A program made the translations under genes and the position numbers. The notes below the pieces were generated by a model. That model was not told the origin of the DNA and made no database searches. It saw only the letters and a list, made by a program, of their open reading frames with translations. Shown here piece by piece: positions 8,694-16,743 of a stretch of DNA of 37,209 nt. The number at the start of each line of letters is the position of its first letter. Within the stretch, counting starts at the first letter, position 1. Where the stretch lies: assembly GCA_032560695.1 (NCBI GenBank), contig JAWGHR010000013.1:1-37209 (forward strand), given 5' to 3'. The DNA is from Peptoniphilus_A harei_B. GTDB lineage: Bacteria; Bacillota; Clostridia; Tissierellales; Peptoniphilaceae.

Positions 8694-9824
8694 ATGGAAA
8701 ACATAAAATTAATCGCAACTACTAACATGGGGCTTGAGGCAGTTACAAAAAGAGAACTCCTTGACCTTGGCTACGAAGACTTAGAAGTTAGCGATGGAAA
8801 AATAAAAATATCTTGCCAGCTGAAGGACATTGCCATTTTAAATTTAAGACTTAGGACGGCAGAGAGAGTCTTACTGTTAATCGACTCCTTTAGGGTAGAG
8901 ACCTTTGAGGAATTATTTGACAAGGTCTTCGAGATAAGGTGGTGGGACTACATCGCAGAAGATGACCAGTTCATCATCCAGGGAAGGAGTAGGAAGTCAA
9001 AACTATTTTCTATCTCCGACTGCCAAAGAATTACAGAAAAGGCAATAATCGAAAAATTAAAAATGAAATATAAGGTCTCTTGGTTCGAAAAGTCTGGCCC
9101 AAGAGTTAAAATCGAAGTGTCACTTTTAAACGACATAGCAGAAATTACCATGGACACATCAGGCGACGGACTTCACAAGAGGGGCTACAGAGAAGTAAAC
9201 TACAAGGCGCCACTATCAGAAACTATTGCAGCATCTCTTGTTAAATTAACTTTTTGGAACAAGGACAGAATCCTGGCAGACCCCTTCTGTGGATCAGGTA
9301 CAATTCCTATAGAAGCAGCTATGATAGAAAAAAATATTGCACCAGGACTTATGAGGGACTTTGATTTTGTAAAATTCAAATTTTTTGATGAAGACATTTA
9401 TAAAGAAGAAAAGAAAAAATGCTACTCAGAGATAAAATACGATGAGAAATTAGAAATTCTCGCATCAGACGTATCCCACAAGGCAATCCAAATTGCAAGA
9501 TCCAATGCAGAAATCTTGGGACTAGATGAGGATATTTCCTTCTTCCAAAAGGACATAAGGGACTTGGACCTTCCAGACGACTACGGAGTTATAATAACTA
9601 ACCCACCTTATGGAGAGAGAATTGGAAAAGAAGATGTAGACGAGCTCAACAAGGAGCTTGGAGAACTTGCTAGATCACTAAATACTTGGTCTTATTATAT
9701 AATCACAGCCAACGAAAACTTCGAGAAAAACTTTGGCAAAAAAGCCGACAGAAATAGAAAATTATACAACGGAAGACTAAAGACCTACTACTACCAATAC
9801 TATGGTCCAAAACCAAGAAGATAA
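8694..9824 (+). CDS. ypsC: THUMP-domain class I SAM-dependent RNA methyltransferase (RlmL/YpsC-like)
   Basis: A 376-residue enzyme: N-terminal ferredoxin-like/THUMP RNA-binding region (about 1-165) and a C-terminal Rossmann methyltransferase. The SAM site shows DPFCGSGTIPIEAAM around residue 200 and the catalytic NPPYGERIG around residue 305, the N/DPPY motif of N2-guanine and N6-adenine methyltransferases. Relatives are B. subtilis YpsC and the N-terminal half of E. coli RlmL, which makes m2G2445 in 23S rRNA, so a 23S rRNA m2G role is likely. Start ATG 8694 follows GAGGTG (8684-8689); the upstream in-frame ATG lies inside the -10 box. Confidence 0.9.
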   Translation: MENIKLIATTNMGLEAVTKRELLDLGYEDLEVSDGKIKISCQLKDIAILNLRLRTAERVLLLIDSFRVETFEELFDKVFEIRWWDYIAEDDQFIIQGRSRKSKLFSISDCQRITEKAIIEKLKMKYKVSWFEKSGPRVKIEVSLLNDIAEITMDTSGDGLHKRGYREVNYKAPLSETIAASLVKLTFWNKDRILADPFCGSGTIPIEAAMIEKNIAPGLMRDFDFVKFKFFDEDIYKEEKKKCYSEIKYDEKLEILASDVSHKAIQIARSNAEILGLDEDISFFQKDIRDLDLPDDYGVIITNPPYGERIGKEDVDELNKELGELARSLNTWSYYIITANENFEKNFGKKADRNRKLYNGRLKTYYYQYYGPKPRR

Positions 9825-9853
9825 TTGTTTAGTGGGGCTTCATTTGTTATACT
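9825..9853 (+). promoter_or_regulatory. Promoter of the PAS-SpoIIE phosphatase gene
   Basis: TTGTTT (9825-9830), 17-base spacer, TATACT (9848-9853), beginning at the stop of the methyltransferase gene and 28 bases before the start codon. Confidence 0.6.
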
Positions 9854-9881
9854 GAAAGCATTGATGAAAGGATGGTGACTC

Positions 9882-10979
9882 ATGGTAAACAAAATAGAAA
9901 GAGAAAAAATTGACGAAAACATAGACTTTCAGGTCTTAGATGCCATTGCAGACCTTGTTAGGGTCCTAGACTATAACGAAAAAGTTGTCTTTGTTAACAA
10001 GGCCATGGAAGACCTCTTGGGTTACGATCCAGATAAAAAAGTCTGCATACTTGGAGAAGACCTCTTTGATCCAGAGATCACCAAGAGAGCCCTAATAAGT
10101 GGCGAAGTCATCCAAAGGGAAGAAAATATTGGGAGCATGGTCTTTTCTGTTAAGTGCTCGCCAATAATTAACAAGAGTGGAGAAATCCTTGGCGTTGTAG
10201 AAGTTTTTAGAAACGTCACTATGGCGAGGAAGCTTCAAAAGGAACTTATAGACAAGAATAGGTTTATGACTAACGAAACCAATGCAGCTTCCCTAATACA
10301 AAGAAAAGTCCTTCCAGATAAGGGATTCATAAAAAACTTAAAGGTCAATTACCTTTACAAGCCTTCAACAATTTTAAGTGGAGACATGTTTGACGTCTTC
10401 CAAATAGATGATGACCACATAGGAATGTACATCGCAGACTCAGTGGGTCACGGTTTTGCAGCTTCAATGGTCACAATGTTTATTAAGTCCATGGTTAGAA
10501 CCTTGGACAAGTCAATCCAAACTTCTCCCAAGAAAACTTTGACAGAACTTTGCAAGAGGTTCACAGGACTAAAGCTTGAGATAGAAAATTACTTCACATG
10601 TTTTTATGGAGTTTATAATTTAAAGAAGAGAAGCTTTACTTTTTCCAACGCAGGTCACTTGCCCTTGCCCCTAAGAGTTAGGAACAGGGAGGCCATAAGC
10701 CTTGAGTCAAGAGGTTATCCAATCTCGAGATTTTTCGCCAAGCCTGACTATGAAGAAAAGGAAATAAAACTCCACACTGGTGACTACCTCCTCTTTATGA
10801 CTGATGGAGTTGAAGAGGCAAGGAACTCCGACAAAGAAGCCTTTGGTCACGAGAGAGTCTTGGACATAGTTTCCAAGTACAACAGCGATATACTTGACAA
10901 CATAAATAATGAATTAGAAGAATTTACTGATAGCCCACAGATGGACGACATATCCATGCTTATTGTGAGTGTTTGGTAA
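9882..10979 (+). CDS. PAS domain-containing SpoIIE-type PP2C serine phosphatase
   Basis: A 365-residue predicted cytosolic signalling protein. A PAS sensor domain (about residues 14-120) shows DLVRVLDYNEKVVFVNKAME, then LGYDPDK and GVVEVFRNVT. After a short linker, the SpoIIE/RsbU-type PP2C domain (about 150-365) has metal-binding signatures GDMFDVFQ, MYIADSVGHGFAASM, FSNAGHLPLPLR, FMTDGVEEARN and a terminal QMDDISMLIV. Family members dephosphorylate anti-anti-sigma proteins in partner-switching pathways, with PAS sensing a small molecule or redox state. No anti-sigma, STAS or sigma gene is beside it, so its target is elsewhere. It has its own promoter and terminator and is a good candidate for a general stress input. 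Confidence 0.9.
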   Translation: MVNKIEREKIDENIDFQVLDAIADLVRVLDYNEKVVFVNKAMEDLLGYDPDKKVCILGEDLFDPEITKRALISGEVIQREENIGSMVFSVKCSPIINKSGEILGVVEVFRNVTMARKLQKELIDKNRFMTNETNAASLIQRKVLPDKGFIKNLKVNYLYKPSTILSGDMFDVFQIDDDHIGMYIADSVGHGFAASMVTMFIKSMVRTLDKSIQTSPKKTLTELCKRFTGLKLEIENYFTCFYGVYNLKKRSFTFSNAGHLPLPLRVRNREAISLESRGYPISRFFAKPDYEEKEIKLHTGDYLLFMTDGVEEARNSDKEAFGHERVLDIVSKYNSDILDNINNELEEFTDSPQMDDISMLIVSVW

Positions 10980-10986
10980 ATTTTAT

Positions 10987-11013
10987 AGGCAATCTCAGGG
11001 TTGCCTTTTTTTT
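10987..11013 (+). terminator. Intrinsic terminator after the phosphatase
   Basis: AGGCAA (10987-10992) pairs with TTGCCT (11001-11006), followed by a T run. Confidence 0.75.
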
Positions 11014-11125
11014 ATTTGTCTTTTAAGTATTTGCGATTATTTAAAAATTTTTTATGACTTAATACTAGCTTATAAATATTTATTTTTAAGTTGTAATGAA
11101 TGAGCTCTCTAAAATTTAATAAAGT

Positions 11126-11155
11126 TTGACAAAAAGTTTACACAAAAAATATACT
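11126..11155 (+). promoter_or_regulatory. Promoter of the SLH-domain protein gene
   Basis: Consensus -35 TTGACA (11126-11131), 18-base spacer, -10 TATACT (11150-11155). It would give an untranslated leader of about 135 bases. A second TATAAT at 11241-11246 without a clear -35 could give a shorter leader. Confidence 0.6.
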
Positions 11156-11296
11156 TGCATAGGTTTACCCTTACAATGTTACAAAAGAATTAAATTTATT
11201 AAAAATTTGTAAATTACCATGTAATTTCAAGGGATTTGGGTATAATAGGTTTAAGGAAAATGTTTTAACAGAAATATTTTAGATAGGAGGAAACAT

Positions 11297-13588
11297 ATGA
11301 GAAACAAGAAAATATTAGGACTATTGCTCGCAGGAGTAATGGTAACCTCAATACCATTTAATGTATTTGCAGATGGAGAAAATGAAAGTTTAGACATATC
11401 AGAAGTGGGTATTCCTGTTGCAGTTGCAGGAGATGAAACTACTCCAGCGGAACCAACAGAAGAAACTCCAGCTAAACCAACAGAAGGAAATGGAGCACCT
11501 GTTGAAGCAGAAAAAACTGATCCAGCAAATAATGAAGAAAATCCAAAAGACAAAGGAGCACCAGTAGTTGATGAGTTTGTAGTAGAATTTGATCCAAATG
11601 GTGGTAAATTTGATGGACAATTTAAAAAGGATGATGCTGGAAAGATAATCAAACCAGAAGATCCAACTAAAAAAGGACATGATTTCTTGGGTTGGTATGT
11701 AGGAGAAAAAGAAGCAGAATTTCCATATGAAGTTAAAGAAAATGTTAAATTTGTTGCACACTGGCAAGCAAAAGAATTAAATGTAAAATTTGATTCAGAT
11801 GGTGGAACTGCAATAGCTGATAAAAAAGTTGATTATAATAATGCTGTTGAAAAACCAGCGGATCCATCAAGAGAAGGATATGATTTCTTAGGTTGGTATG
11901 ATGGTGGAGCTAAATTTGATTTTAATACTCCTATCTTAGGCGATAAAACTTTAACAGCAAAATGGGGAAAACTTGTACCAGTAACAAAGGATCTTTCAAT
12001 TTCTGAAAGATATTATGACAATGGAAGATTTTACGGTAAAGTAACTGCTGATGGAGTAGCTGTTGAAGGAGCAATAGTTAAGCTATATGATTACGATGGT
12101 TCATACACTGGAAAATCTGACAAGACTGACGCCAACGGATATTTCGATATCTATTTAGGTGATTATTACTATGGATACTATGATGGCTATTATGATGGAT
12201 ATTACCACTACGATAGCTTAAAAGACAAATATTATTACTATGATTCTTATGGAGATAAACAATATGTTAATTACACTCCATACAACTATAAATACTGGAA
12301 TAGCAGATATTACAATGGTAAATACTATGATGGAAGATATTATGGTGGCTACCTATTAGCAACAAAAGATGATTTCAACACTTCTACTAAATATGAATTA
12401 TATGGAAAGTATTGGAGAAATTGGGATTACAGATATGATAGGTACTATTATGATAAATACGATCACAGAGTTTATCCAACAGACATTTCAAGATCAAACT
12501 ATTCAACATCAGGTTACCTAAAGGGCTATAAGAACAGAACAGTTTACGTTTATGACGATGGAACTTATCTAGGATCTGACACAATAGATTCTAACGGATA
12601 CTTCAAAGTATCTTGGAACTCTCCAAGAGTTTCCACTTCAAGAAGTCTTCAATACTATGTAAATGGAACTTATGTAAGCGAATCTGGTTACTCAATGATT
12701 CCAGTTGTAAATGATCTAGCAGCTGGTGCAACATTTGTAAGAGGTAACGCAGGTGCTTACGCAGATGTAACTGTTTATGATTCAAATGGAACAAGACTTG
12801 GTGGAGCAAGTGCAGGTTCAACTGGTATCTTTAACATTAGCCTAAACAGAGCCCTAAGAGCAGGCGAAACCATTAAGGTTGAAGCTAAGGAATCTGGCAA
12901 GACTTCAAGATCTACTGAAGTTAAGATTGCAGGTCAAGAAGCAAAGGCTACTGCAAGTGTAAACCAACCTTCTTATATAGCAGGATATCCTGATGGAACA
13001 TTTAAACCTGGAAGAGAAGTTACAAGAGCAGAAGCTGTTAGAATGTTTGTAAAACTTGTTAATGAAGGAAAAGAACTTCCTAAGAACCCAACTACTAAGT
13101 TTAAGGATGCCAACAATAAATGGTATTCTGATGAAATCAACTTTGCAGTATCTAAGGGCTTCATCAGTGGTTACTCTGATGGAACATTTAAACCTAACCA
13201 AGGAATCACTAGGGCAGAATTTGCACAAATGATTGCTGTATTTGTTAAAGATGGTTATCCAGGATCTTCAAACTTCAAGGATGTTAAGGGTCACTGGGCA
13301 TCTAATGCAATAGACCAACTATATGGCAACAAGACAATCAAGGGCTTCCCTGATGGAACATTTAAACCAGATCAAAAACTTACAAGAGCAGAAGCTGTTA
13401 CAGTTTTAAACTCTGTATTTGGAAGAAACACTAAGTCAACTTCCTTTGCAAATGTAAACACAAACAGCTTGAGAAAATTCTCTGACGTGCCAATGAGCCA
13501 CTGGGCATACTATGAAATCATAGACGCTTCCAATGGACACAATGCAGTTAAGGGCGACAAGGCTGAAGACGTAAGTGTTTGGCAATAA
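11297..13588 (+). CDS. Secreted SLH-domain surface protein with InlB-type repeats and a tyrosine-rich core
   Basis: A 763-residue exported protein. Signal peptide of about 25 residues (LGLLLAGVMVTSIPFNVFA); Pro/Glu-rich linker to ~90; two InlB/Listeria-Bacteroides-type repeats at about 94-156 and 159-222 (each ending DFLGWY...W); an Ig/CNA-like segment around 225-285; a tyrosine-dominated stretch at about 285-395 (for example YYDGYYDGYYHYDS and YYNGKYYDGRYYGGY); a second Ig-like region to ~550; then three SLH domains (about 555-735) with GYPDGTFKPGREVTRAEA, GYSDGTFKPNQGITRAEF and GFPDGTFKPDQKLTRAEA. SLH domains bind pyruvylated secondary wall polymer non-covalently, so the protein sits on the cell wall. 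Single gene with consensus promoter, long leader and strong terminator, consistent with high expression. The Tyr-rich core matches no family I know. Confidence 0.88.
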   Translation: MRNKKILGLLLAGVMVTSIPFNVFADGENESLDISEVGIPVAVAGDETTPAEPTEETPAKPTEGNGAPVEAEKTDPANNEENPKDKGAPVVDEFVVEFDPNGGKFDGQFKKDDAGKIIKPEDPTKKGHDFLGWYVGEKEAEFPYEVKENVKFVAHWQAKELNVKFDSDGGTAIADKKVDYNNAVEKPADPSREGYDFLGWYDGGAKFDFNTPILGDKTLTAKWGKLVPVTKDLSISERYYDNGRFYGKVTADGVAVEGAIVKLYDYDGSYTGKSDKTDANGYFDIYLGDYYYGYYDGYYDGYYHYDSLKDKYYYYDSYGDKQYVNYTPYNYKYWNSRYYNGKYYDGRYYGGYLLATKDDFNTSTKYELYGKYWRNWDYRYDRYYYDKYDHRVYPTDISRSNYSTSGYLKGYKNRTVYVYDDGTYLGSDTIDSNGYFKVSWNSPRVSTSRSLQYYVNGTYVSESGYSMIPVVNDLAAGATFVRGNAGAYADVTVYDSNGTRLGGASAGSTGIFNISLNRALRAGETIKVEAKESGKTSRSTEVKIAGQEAKATASVNQPSYIAGYPDGTFKPGREVTRAEAVRMFVKLVNEGKELPKNPTTKFKDANNKWYSDEINFAVSKGFISGYSDGTFKPNQGITRAEFAQMIAVFVKDGYPGSSNFKDVKGHWASNAIDQLYGNKTIKGFPDGTFKPDQKLTRAEAVTVLNSVFGRNTKSTSFANVNTNSLRKFSDVPMSHWAYYEIIDASNGHNAVKGDKAEDVSVWQ

Positions 13589-13604
13589 ATTAAGATATAA
13601 ATAG

Positions 13605-13630
13605 GACGGCTTGTGCCGTCTTATTTTTTT
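13605..13630 (+). terminator. Intrinsic terminator after the SLH gene
   Basis: GACGGC, loop TTGT, GCCGTC, then TTATTTTTTT. Confidence 0.9.
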
Positions 13631-13740
13631 GCTCTTGTAGAGTGAATTAAAAATTTTGAGATAAAATTTTAAGCTTATGAAAAATTCTAGAGAAGCAAAA
13701 ACTTATGAGATAGTAAAAAAATAATGACTTACAAAAATTT

Positions 13741-13830
13741 ATTAAGTCACAAGAATATATAGACTTGTAGAATTATAGAAGTTAATAAAGGAATTTAAAG
13801 TTATAAGAAATTACAGACTCACAAATAACT
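13741..13830 (+). repeat. 36-bp intergenic repeat, array R4 (short, decayed)
   Basis: Core matches start at 13741 (ATTAAGTCACAAGA), 13759 (ATAGACTTGTAGAA) and 13795 (TTAAAGTTATAAGA), i.e. steps of 18 and 36 bases in the same phase as the other arrays. Confidence 0.6.
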
Positions 13831-13858
13831 GTAAAAAATTATCTGACAACATAAAATA

Positions 13859-13892
13859 GCAAAAAATCTGCTGGTCTCCCAACAGATTTTTC
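13859..13892 (-). terminator. Intrinsic terminator of the TetR/DUF2871 operon (minus strand)
   Basis: On the minus strand AATCTGTTGG, loop GAGA, CCAGCAGATT (one G-T pair) and a T run, 10 bases after the membrane-protein stop. Confidence 0.85.
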
Positions 13893-13898
13893 TATTTA

Positions 13899-14933
13899 TT
13901 AAGCTGCTTTAATTTCCTTTGACCTCAAGGCATTTGTACCAAGGAGGATAATGGAAATTGTGAGAAGAATGTGGCCCACTCCACTTATAGAGATAAGTCC
14001 AATCTTAGTTAGTCGCATTGGCATGTGTGAATCCACAAGGCCATGGATGATCATTGAAGTTAAGGCCAAGTAAATTCCAAAGTTGTAAATGTTAAATATT
14101 TTTTTAATTTTTTCATCAGCAAGGTCTGAATTTTTTATCAATAGATAGAAAAGACCTGGAATGGCAAAGCCCAAAACAATTAAGTGAGTGTGGGCAAGAG
14201 ACATGTACTTTGTTACATCAAACACCTTACCCAACTCTCTGTAAGGTGCCCCGACTAAAATTCCTGATAGGAGATAGGCAAAGGCATACTCCATGAGGTC
14301 CCTTTTGACAAAGTCCCTTTGCAAGTTTTTGTAAAGCTTTAAGACGATTAGGACATACATGACAGTCTTTGGCATCATAAGCATCCCAACACTTGGATAA
14401 GTCTTTTTGAATAAAACCACTGGGATGTAGAAGAGGAAGCTAAAGAAGACGTAAATGTAAAGTCCCTTAAAGACTTCGAGGTCTCTATTCTTAAACAAGA
14501 GGATGATGTCAATAACTCCCATGATTACAAAGGGAAGGTTTGAGATTAGATCCATATTGGTGTAATTCTTAAAGGACATAGCTACTGTAACAAGTCTTGC
14601 CACAAAGAGACCAATCATTGTGAGGTCAAGTCCCCTCTTCTTTAAGTCCCTTGTCTTTTTGATGTAGAAATAAAACAAGAGATAAAAAACTGACATAGTA
14701 ATAGAAGAAACCCTAGTCCCAATAAAGAGTGAAGTTGAATTAATTACAAAGCCATTGTCCATGACATTAGAAATAATTCTTGGGACTAGGTGGAAGGAGT
14801 CGCCAAGTCCAAGTAATAAAGTCATAGCTCCAAGAGTCTTGCTGTCCTCGTGATTTATCAAAAGCATTCTTATGCCGAGAAAGATGACTAGACTTAGGTA
14901 GAGTCCGTCAAAAAATATTTCAAATTGATTCAT
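13899..14933 (-). CDS. Polytopic membrane protein with C-terminal DUF2871-like domain
   Basis: A 344-residue integral membrane protein with about ten hydrophobic segments. The C-terminal part (about 215-335) resembles DUF2871 proteins: EYAFAYLLSGILVGAPYREL, a conserved AHTHLIVLGF helix, then IYNFGIYLALTSMIIHGL. The N-terminal ~200 residues form a separate six-segment module that I cannot assign, so this looks like a fusion or an extended member of a usually short family. The start overlaps the regulator's end by 14 bp, with GGAGGT (14941-14946) inside the regulator gene, so the two are coupled and the protein is presumably regulated by that TetR protein. Function is unknown; the paired His of AHTH could bind metal or heme, which is speculation. 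Confidence 0.75.
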   Translation of the reverse strand: MNQFEIFFDGLYLSLVIFLGIRMLLINHEDSKTLGAMTLLLGLGDSFHLVPRIISNVMDNGFVINSTSLFIGTRVSSITMSVFYLLFYFYIKKTRDLKKRGLDLTMIGLFVARLVTVAMSFKNYTNMDLISNLPFVIMGVIDIILLFKNRDLEVFKGLYIYVFFSFLFYIPVVLFKKTYPSVGMLMMPKTVMYVLIVLKLYKNLQRDFVKRDLMEYAFAYLLSGILVGAPYRELGKVFDVTKYMSLAHTHLIVLGFAIPGLFYLLIKNSDLADEKIKKIFNIYNFGIYLALTSMIIHGLVDSHMPMRLTKIGLISISGVGHILLTISIILLGTNALRSKEIKAA

Positions 14934-15477
14934 TATTTATACCTCCTAACAACCATTTGATGTAGGTGTCACACACTTCTAAAAATTCTTCCTTGGAATA
15001 GTCCCTTGTTATGGATTCCTTTAGAAGCTGGTGAAAGATTGCCATGGTGAAGACCATGCGGTGGTAGTTATCTATTGACAACTTTTCTCTCAAAAAGTTT
15101 TTGCCGTGAGTTACAAAGGAATCTTCAAACAAGAAAAATTTTGGCACGTACAAGTTTTTTAAATTTTTGTCGTAGAGTTCCTCTGCCAAATAATCTCTGT
15201 AGGACCAAAGGGTTTTCTCAAGGTCGCCCTTGTTTTCCTTGTAGAGGAAATAAAACTTGTGGTGTACCTGACCAGTTTCCTTTTGCAGTAGACTGTCATA
15301 GCAGTCCTCGAGGCTCTCAAAATATTGGTAGAAGGATCCCCTTGCTATATCAAGCTTTTTTACAATTCCAGATACGCTAATCTTTTTAAGGTCTTCTTCC
15401 TCGAAGTATTCTCTAAGGTTTGAGTAAATTTCTTTTTTTCTCTTTTCATCTAAGTTATTAAAAGTGCTTTTTGCCAT
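14920..15477 (-). CDS. TetR/AcrR family transcriptional regulator
   Basis: A 185-residue repressor-type protein. The N-terminal helix-turn-helix (about residues 33-52) reads ISVSGIVKKLDIARGSFYQY, then FESLEDCYDSL, the usual TetR recognition helix with SFYQYF. The C-terminal ligand/dimer region has no assignable effector. GGAGGT (15482-15487) is the ribosome site. A 19-bp perfect palindrome lies between the -10 and the ribosome site, so autorepression of the operon with the membrane protein is very likely. Confidence 0.9.
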   Translation of the reverse strand: MAKSTFNNLDEKRKKEIYSNLREYFEEEDLKKISVSGIVKKLDIARGSFYQYFESLEDCYDSLLQKETGQVHHKFYFLYKENKGDLEKTLWSYRDYLAEELYDKNLKNLYVPKFFLFEDSFVTHGKNFLREKLSIDNYHRMVFTMAIFHQLLKESITRDYSKEEFLEVCDTYIKWLLGGINNESI

Positions 15478-15488
15478 ACTACCTCCTA

Positions 15489-15507
15489 AAGTGACACCCT
15501 GTCACTT
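15489..15507 (-). promoter_or_regulatory. Candidate TetR operator (perfect inverted repeat)
   Basis: AAGTGACACCCTGTCACTT: 8-bp arms AAGTGACA/TGTCACTT around CCC. It overlaps the expected transcription start of the TetR operon, ideal for repression. Confidence 0.75.
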
Positions 15508-15513
15508 GACCCA

Positions 15514-15542
15514 ATAATAAATCTATTTTTCATATTTGTCAA
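15514..15542 (-). promoter_or_regulatory. Promoter of the TetR/DUF2871 operon (minus strand)
   Basis: Minus-strand TTGACA (15537-15542), 17-base spacer, TATTAT (15514-15519), immediately upstream of the operator. Confidence 0.8.
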
Positions 15543-15609
15543 ACTTTTTTATAAGATTTTGCTAATAAAAATCTTAGAAATTTATAAAATTTATATTTGA
15601 TAAAAGAAG

Positions 15610-15825
15610 ATAAAGTTGTAAGAGGTTAGAACTTAATTAAAGAATATAAACTTGTAAGAGGATAGAGCTTAATGAAAGCTTACAGAGTCGCAAGAGAAGA
15701 GAACTTAATGGAAGAAGAGGAAGTTGCAAGAAGGTAAGGCTCAATTAAAGAATATAAACTTGTAAGAGGATAGAGCTTAACAAACAAAAACAAAGCTATA
15801 AAAATTTGTAACTAAAGAAAATTTA
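15610..15825 (+). repeat. 36-bp intergenic tandem repeat, array R1 (six units)
   Basis: Units start at 15610, 15646, 15682, 15718, 15754 and 15790, exactly 36 bases apart. Cores: ATAAAGTTGTAAGA, ATAAACTTGTAAGA, ACAGAGTCGCAAGA, AGGAAGTTGCAAGA, ATAAACTTGTAAGA, ACAAAGCTATAAAA; most units have CTTAA around unit position 23. The 36-base windows 15636-15671 and 15744-15779 are identical, three periods apart. No spacers, so not a CRISPR array; every forward frame has stops, so not coding. Confidence 0.85.
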
Positions 15826-15903
15826 GTAAAACAAAAAAATAACCCTCGCCACTTTAATTTTGTAAAGAGATAATTTGATGTGTTAAATGTTCCCTTCTTA
15901 GGG

Positions 15904-15909
15904 TATAAT
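15904..15909 (+). promoter_or_regulatory. -10 element of the universal stress protein gene
   Basis: TATAAT preceded by GGG; the only -35 candidate (TTAAAT 15883-15888) is weak with a 15-base spacer. Confidence 0.4.
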
Positions 15910-15951
15910 AAAATTAGAAGAAAATATATTAAATAAAATAGGAGGCAAGAG

Positions 15952-16386
15952 ATGAAAATATTAGTACCTATTGACGGATCAAAGAGTTCAAAAAAATCAA
16001 TTGAGGTTGCAAGAGACATGGGAGAAAAGCTAGGCGCTGAACTTCTTATCCTTACAGTGACACCAGAAACTTCTATTTTTGAGCAATATCCAGCAAACTT
16101 CAACTTCACACTTGAAATTGACAAGGCAAATGTTGAAAGAGCTGAGATGATACTTAAGGATGCAGAAAGCGATCTAAATGGTTATTCACACAATGTGGAA
16201 ACTTTTTATACTTCAGGCAATCCAGGCGAACAAATTTGTAAATTCGCAGAAGAAAAAGATGTAGACTTTATTATCATGGGCAACAGAGGACTAGGTGCTT
16301 TCTCAAGAACACTACTTGGCTCAGTATCAAATAAAGTTATAAATCATTCAAAGAAATCTGTACTTGTTGTTAAGGCAGATATTTAA
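15952..16386 (+). CDS. Universal stress protein, UspA family (ATP-binding type)
   Basis: A 144-residue single-domain cytosolic protein. The start MKILVPIDGSKSSKKSIEVA is typical, and the C-terminal nucleotide motif G-x2-G-x9-G-S is complete (GNRGLGAFSRTLLGS, about residues 115-129), so it should be the ATP-binding, MJ0577-like class. Family members rise under starvation, oxidative and respiratory stress; the exact role here is unknown. AGGAGG precedes the ATG. Single gene followed by two terminator hairpins. Confidence 0.92.
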   Translation: MKILVPIDGSKSSKKSIEVARDMGEKLGAELLILTVTPETSIFEQYPANFNFTLEIDKANVERAEMILKDAESDLNGYSHNVETFYTSGNPGEQICKFAEEKDVDFIIMGNRGLGAFSRTLLGSVSNKVINHSKKSVLVVKADI

Positions 16387-16391
16387 ATTAG

Positions 16392-16418
16392 GGGACGGTT
16401 ATCCGTCCTTTTATTTTT
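16392..16418 (+). terminator. First terminator after uspA
   Basis: GGACGG, loop TTAT, CCGTCC, then TTTTATTTTT. Confidence 0.85.
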
Positions 16419-16439
16419 GGAGAAATTTATATAAATAGC

Positions 16440-16464
16440 GTCAGGTTATATCCTGGCTTTTTCT
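16440..16464 (+). terminator. Second, tandem terminator after uspA
   Basis: GTCAGG (16440-16445) pairs with CCTGGC (16452-16457), then TTTTTCTTT. It is a backup 22 bases beyond the first. Confidence 0.65.
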
Positions 16465-16544
16465 TTGGAAGCAGTTATTGGGTATGAAAGCTTGATTGAA
16501 AATTAAAAGCTAAAAATTTTATAAAAACCTTGTCACGAGCTCTC

Positions 16545-16616
16545 GTGACTTTATGAAGAGCCATGACTTAATAAAAAACCACTAAGTTCAAAGATTATAG
16601 AAGTCAAGAAATTTTA
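16545..16616 (+). repeat. 36-bp intergenic repeat, remnant R5 (two units)
   Basis: The unit at 16545-16580 shares ATGACTTAAT plus AAAAAC in the same phase with the array R2 unit at 19957. A second, weaker unit follows at 16581. Confidence 0.55.
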
Positions 16617-16704
16617 CAAAATTTAGATAAAAATATTAGGGAAATCTGCTATTTTTATGAAAGGGGAAATTGTTTTAAATAAAAGTTTTTAATTAAATAA
16701 AGTC

Positions 16705-16732
16705 TTGAAAAAGAAAGACAGAATGATATAAT
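16705..16732 (+). promoter_or_regulatory. Promoter of the bcd-etfBA operon
   Basis: TTGAAA (16705-16710), 16-base spacer, TATAAT (16727-16732). Confidence 0.7.
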
Positions 16733-16743
16733 AGAAATAACGT

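Larger units (their letters stand above)
10980..11296 (+). other. Intergenic region: terminator plus promoters of the SLH gene
   Basis: No gene seen. It holds the terminator at 10987, a TTGACA promoter at 11126, a second possible -10 (TATAAT 11241-11246) and the AGGAGG ribosome site at 11285-11290. On the minus strand around 11050-11064 there is a short match (ATTAAGTCATAAAAA) to the core of the 36-bp intergenic repeat described below. Confidence 0.6.
13589..13898. other. Convergent intergenic region with decayed 36-bp repeats
   Basis: No gene seen. It contains the SLH terminator, AT-rich sequence, repeat array R4 (13741-13830) and the opposing terminator at 13859-13892. Confidence 0.6.
15478..15951. 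other. Divergent intergenic region: TetR control sites, repeat array R1, uspA promoter
   Basis: No gene seen. It holds the TetR promoter and operator, six 36-bp repeat units (15610-15825), and a -10 box for the stress-protein gene at 15904. Confidence 0.7.

Noticed and set aside
11251..11652. Antisense open frame over the SLH protein N terminus
   Set aside because: Low-complexity Ser/Pro/Ala shadow of the Pro/Glu-rich linker, no ribosome site.
15610..15825. CRISPR array
   Set aside because: The 36-base period resembles CRISPR repeat length, but units abut with no spacers, the units are degenerate and no cas gene is nearby.
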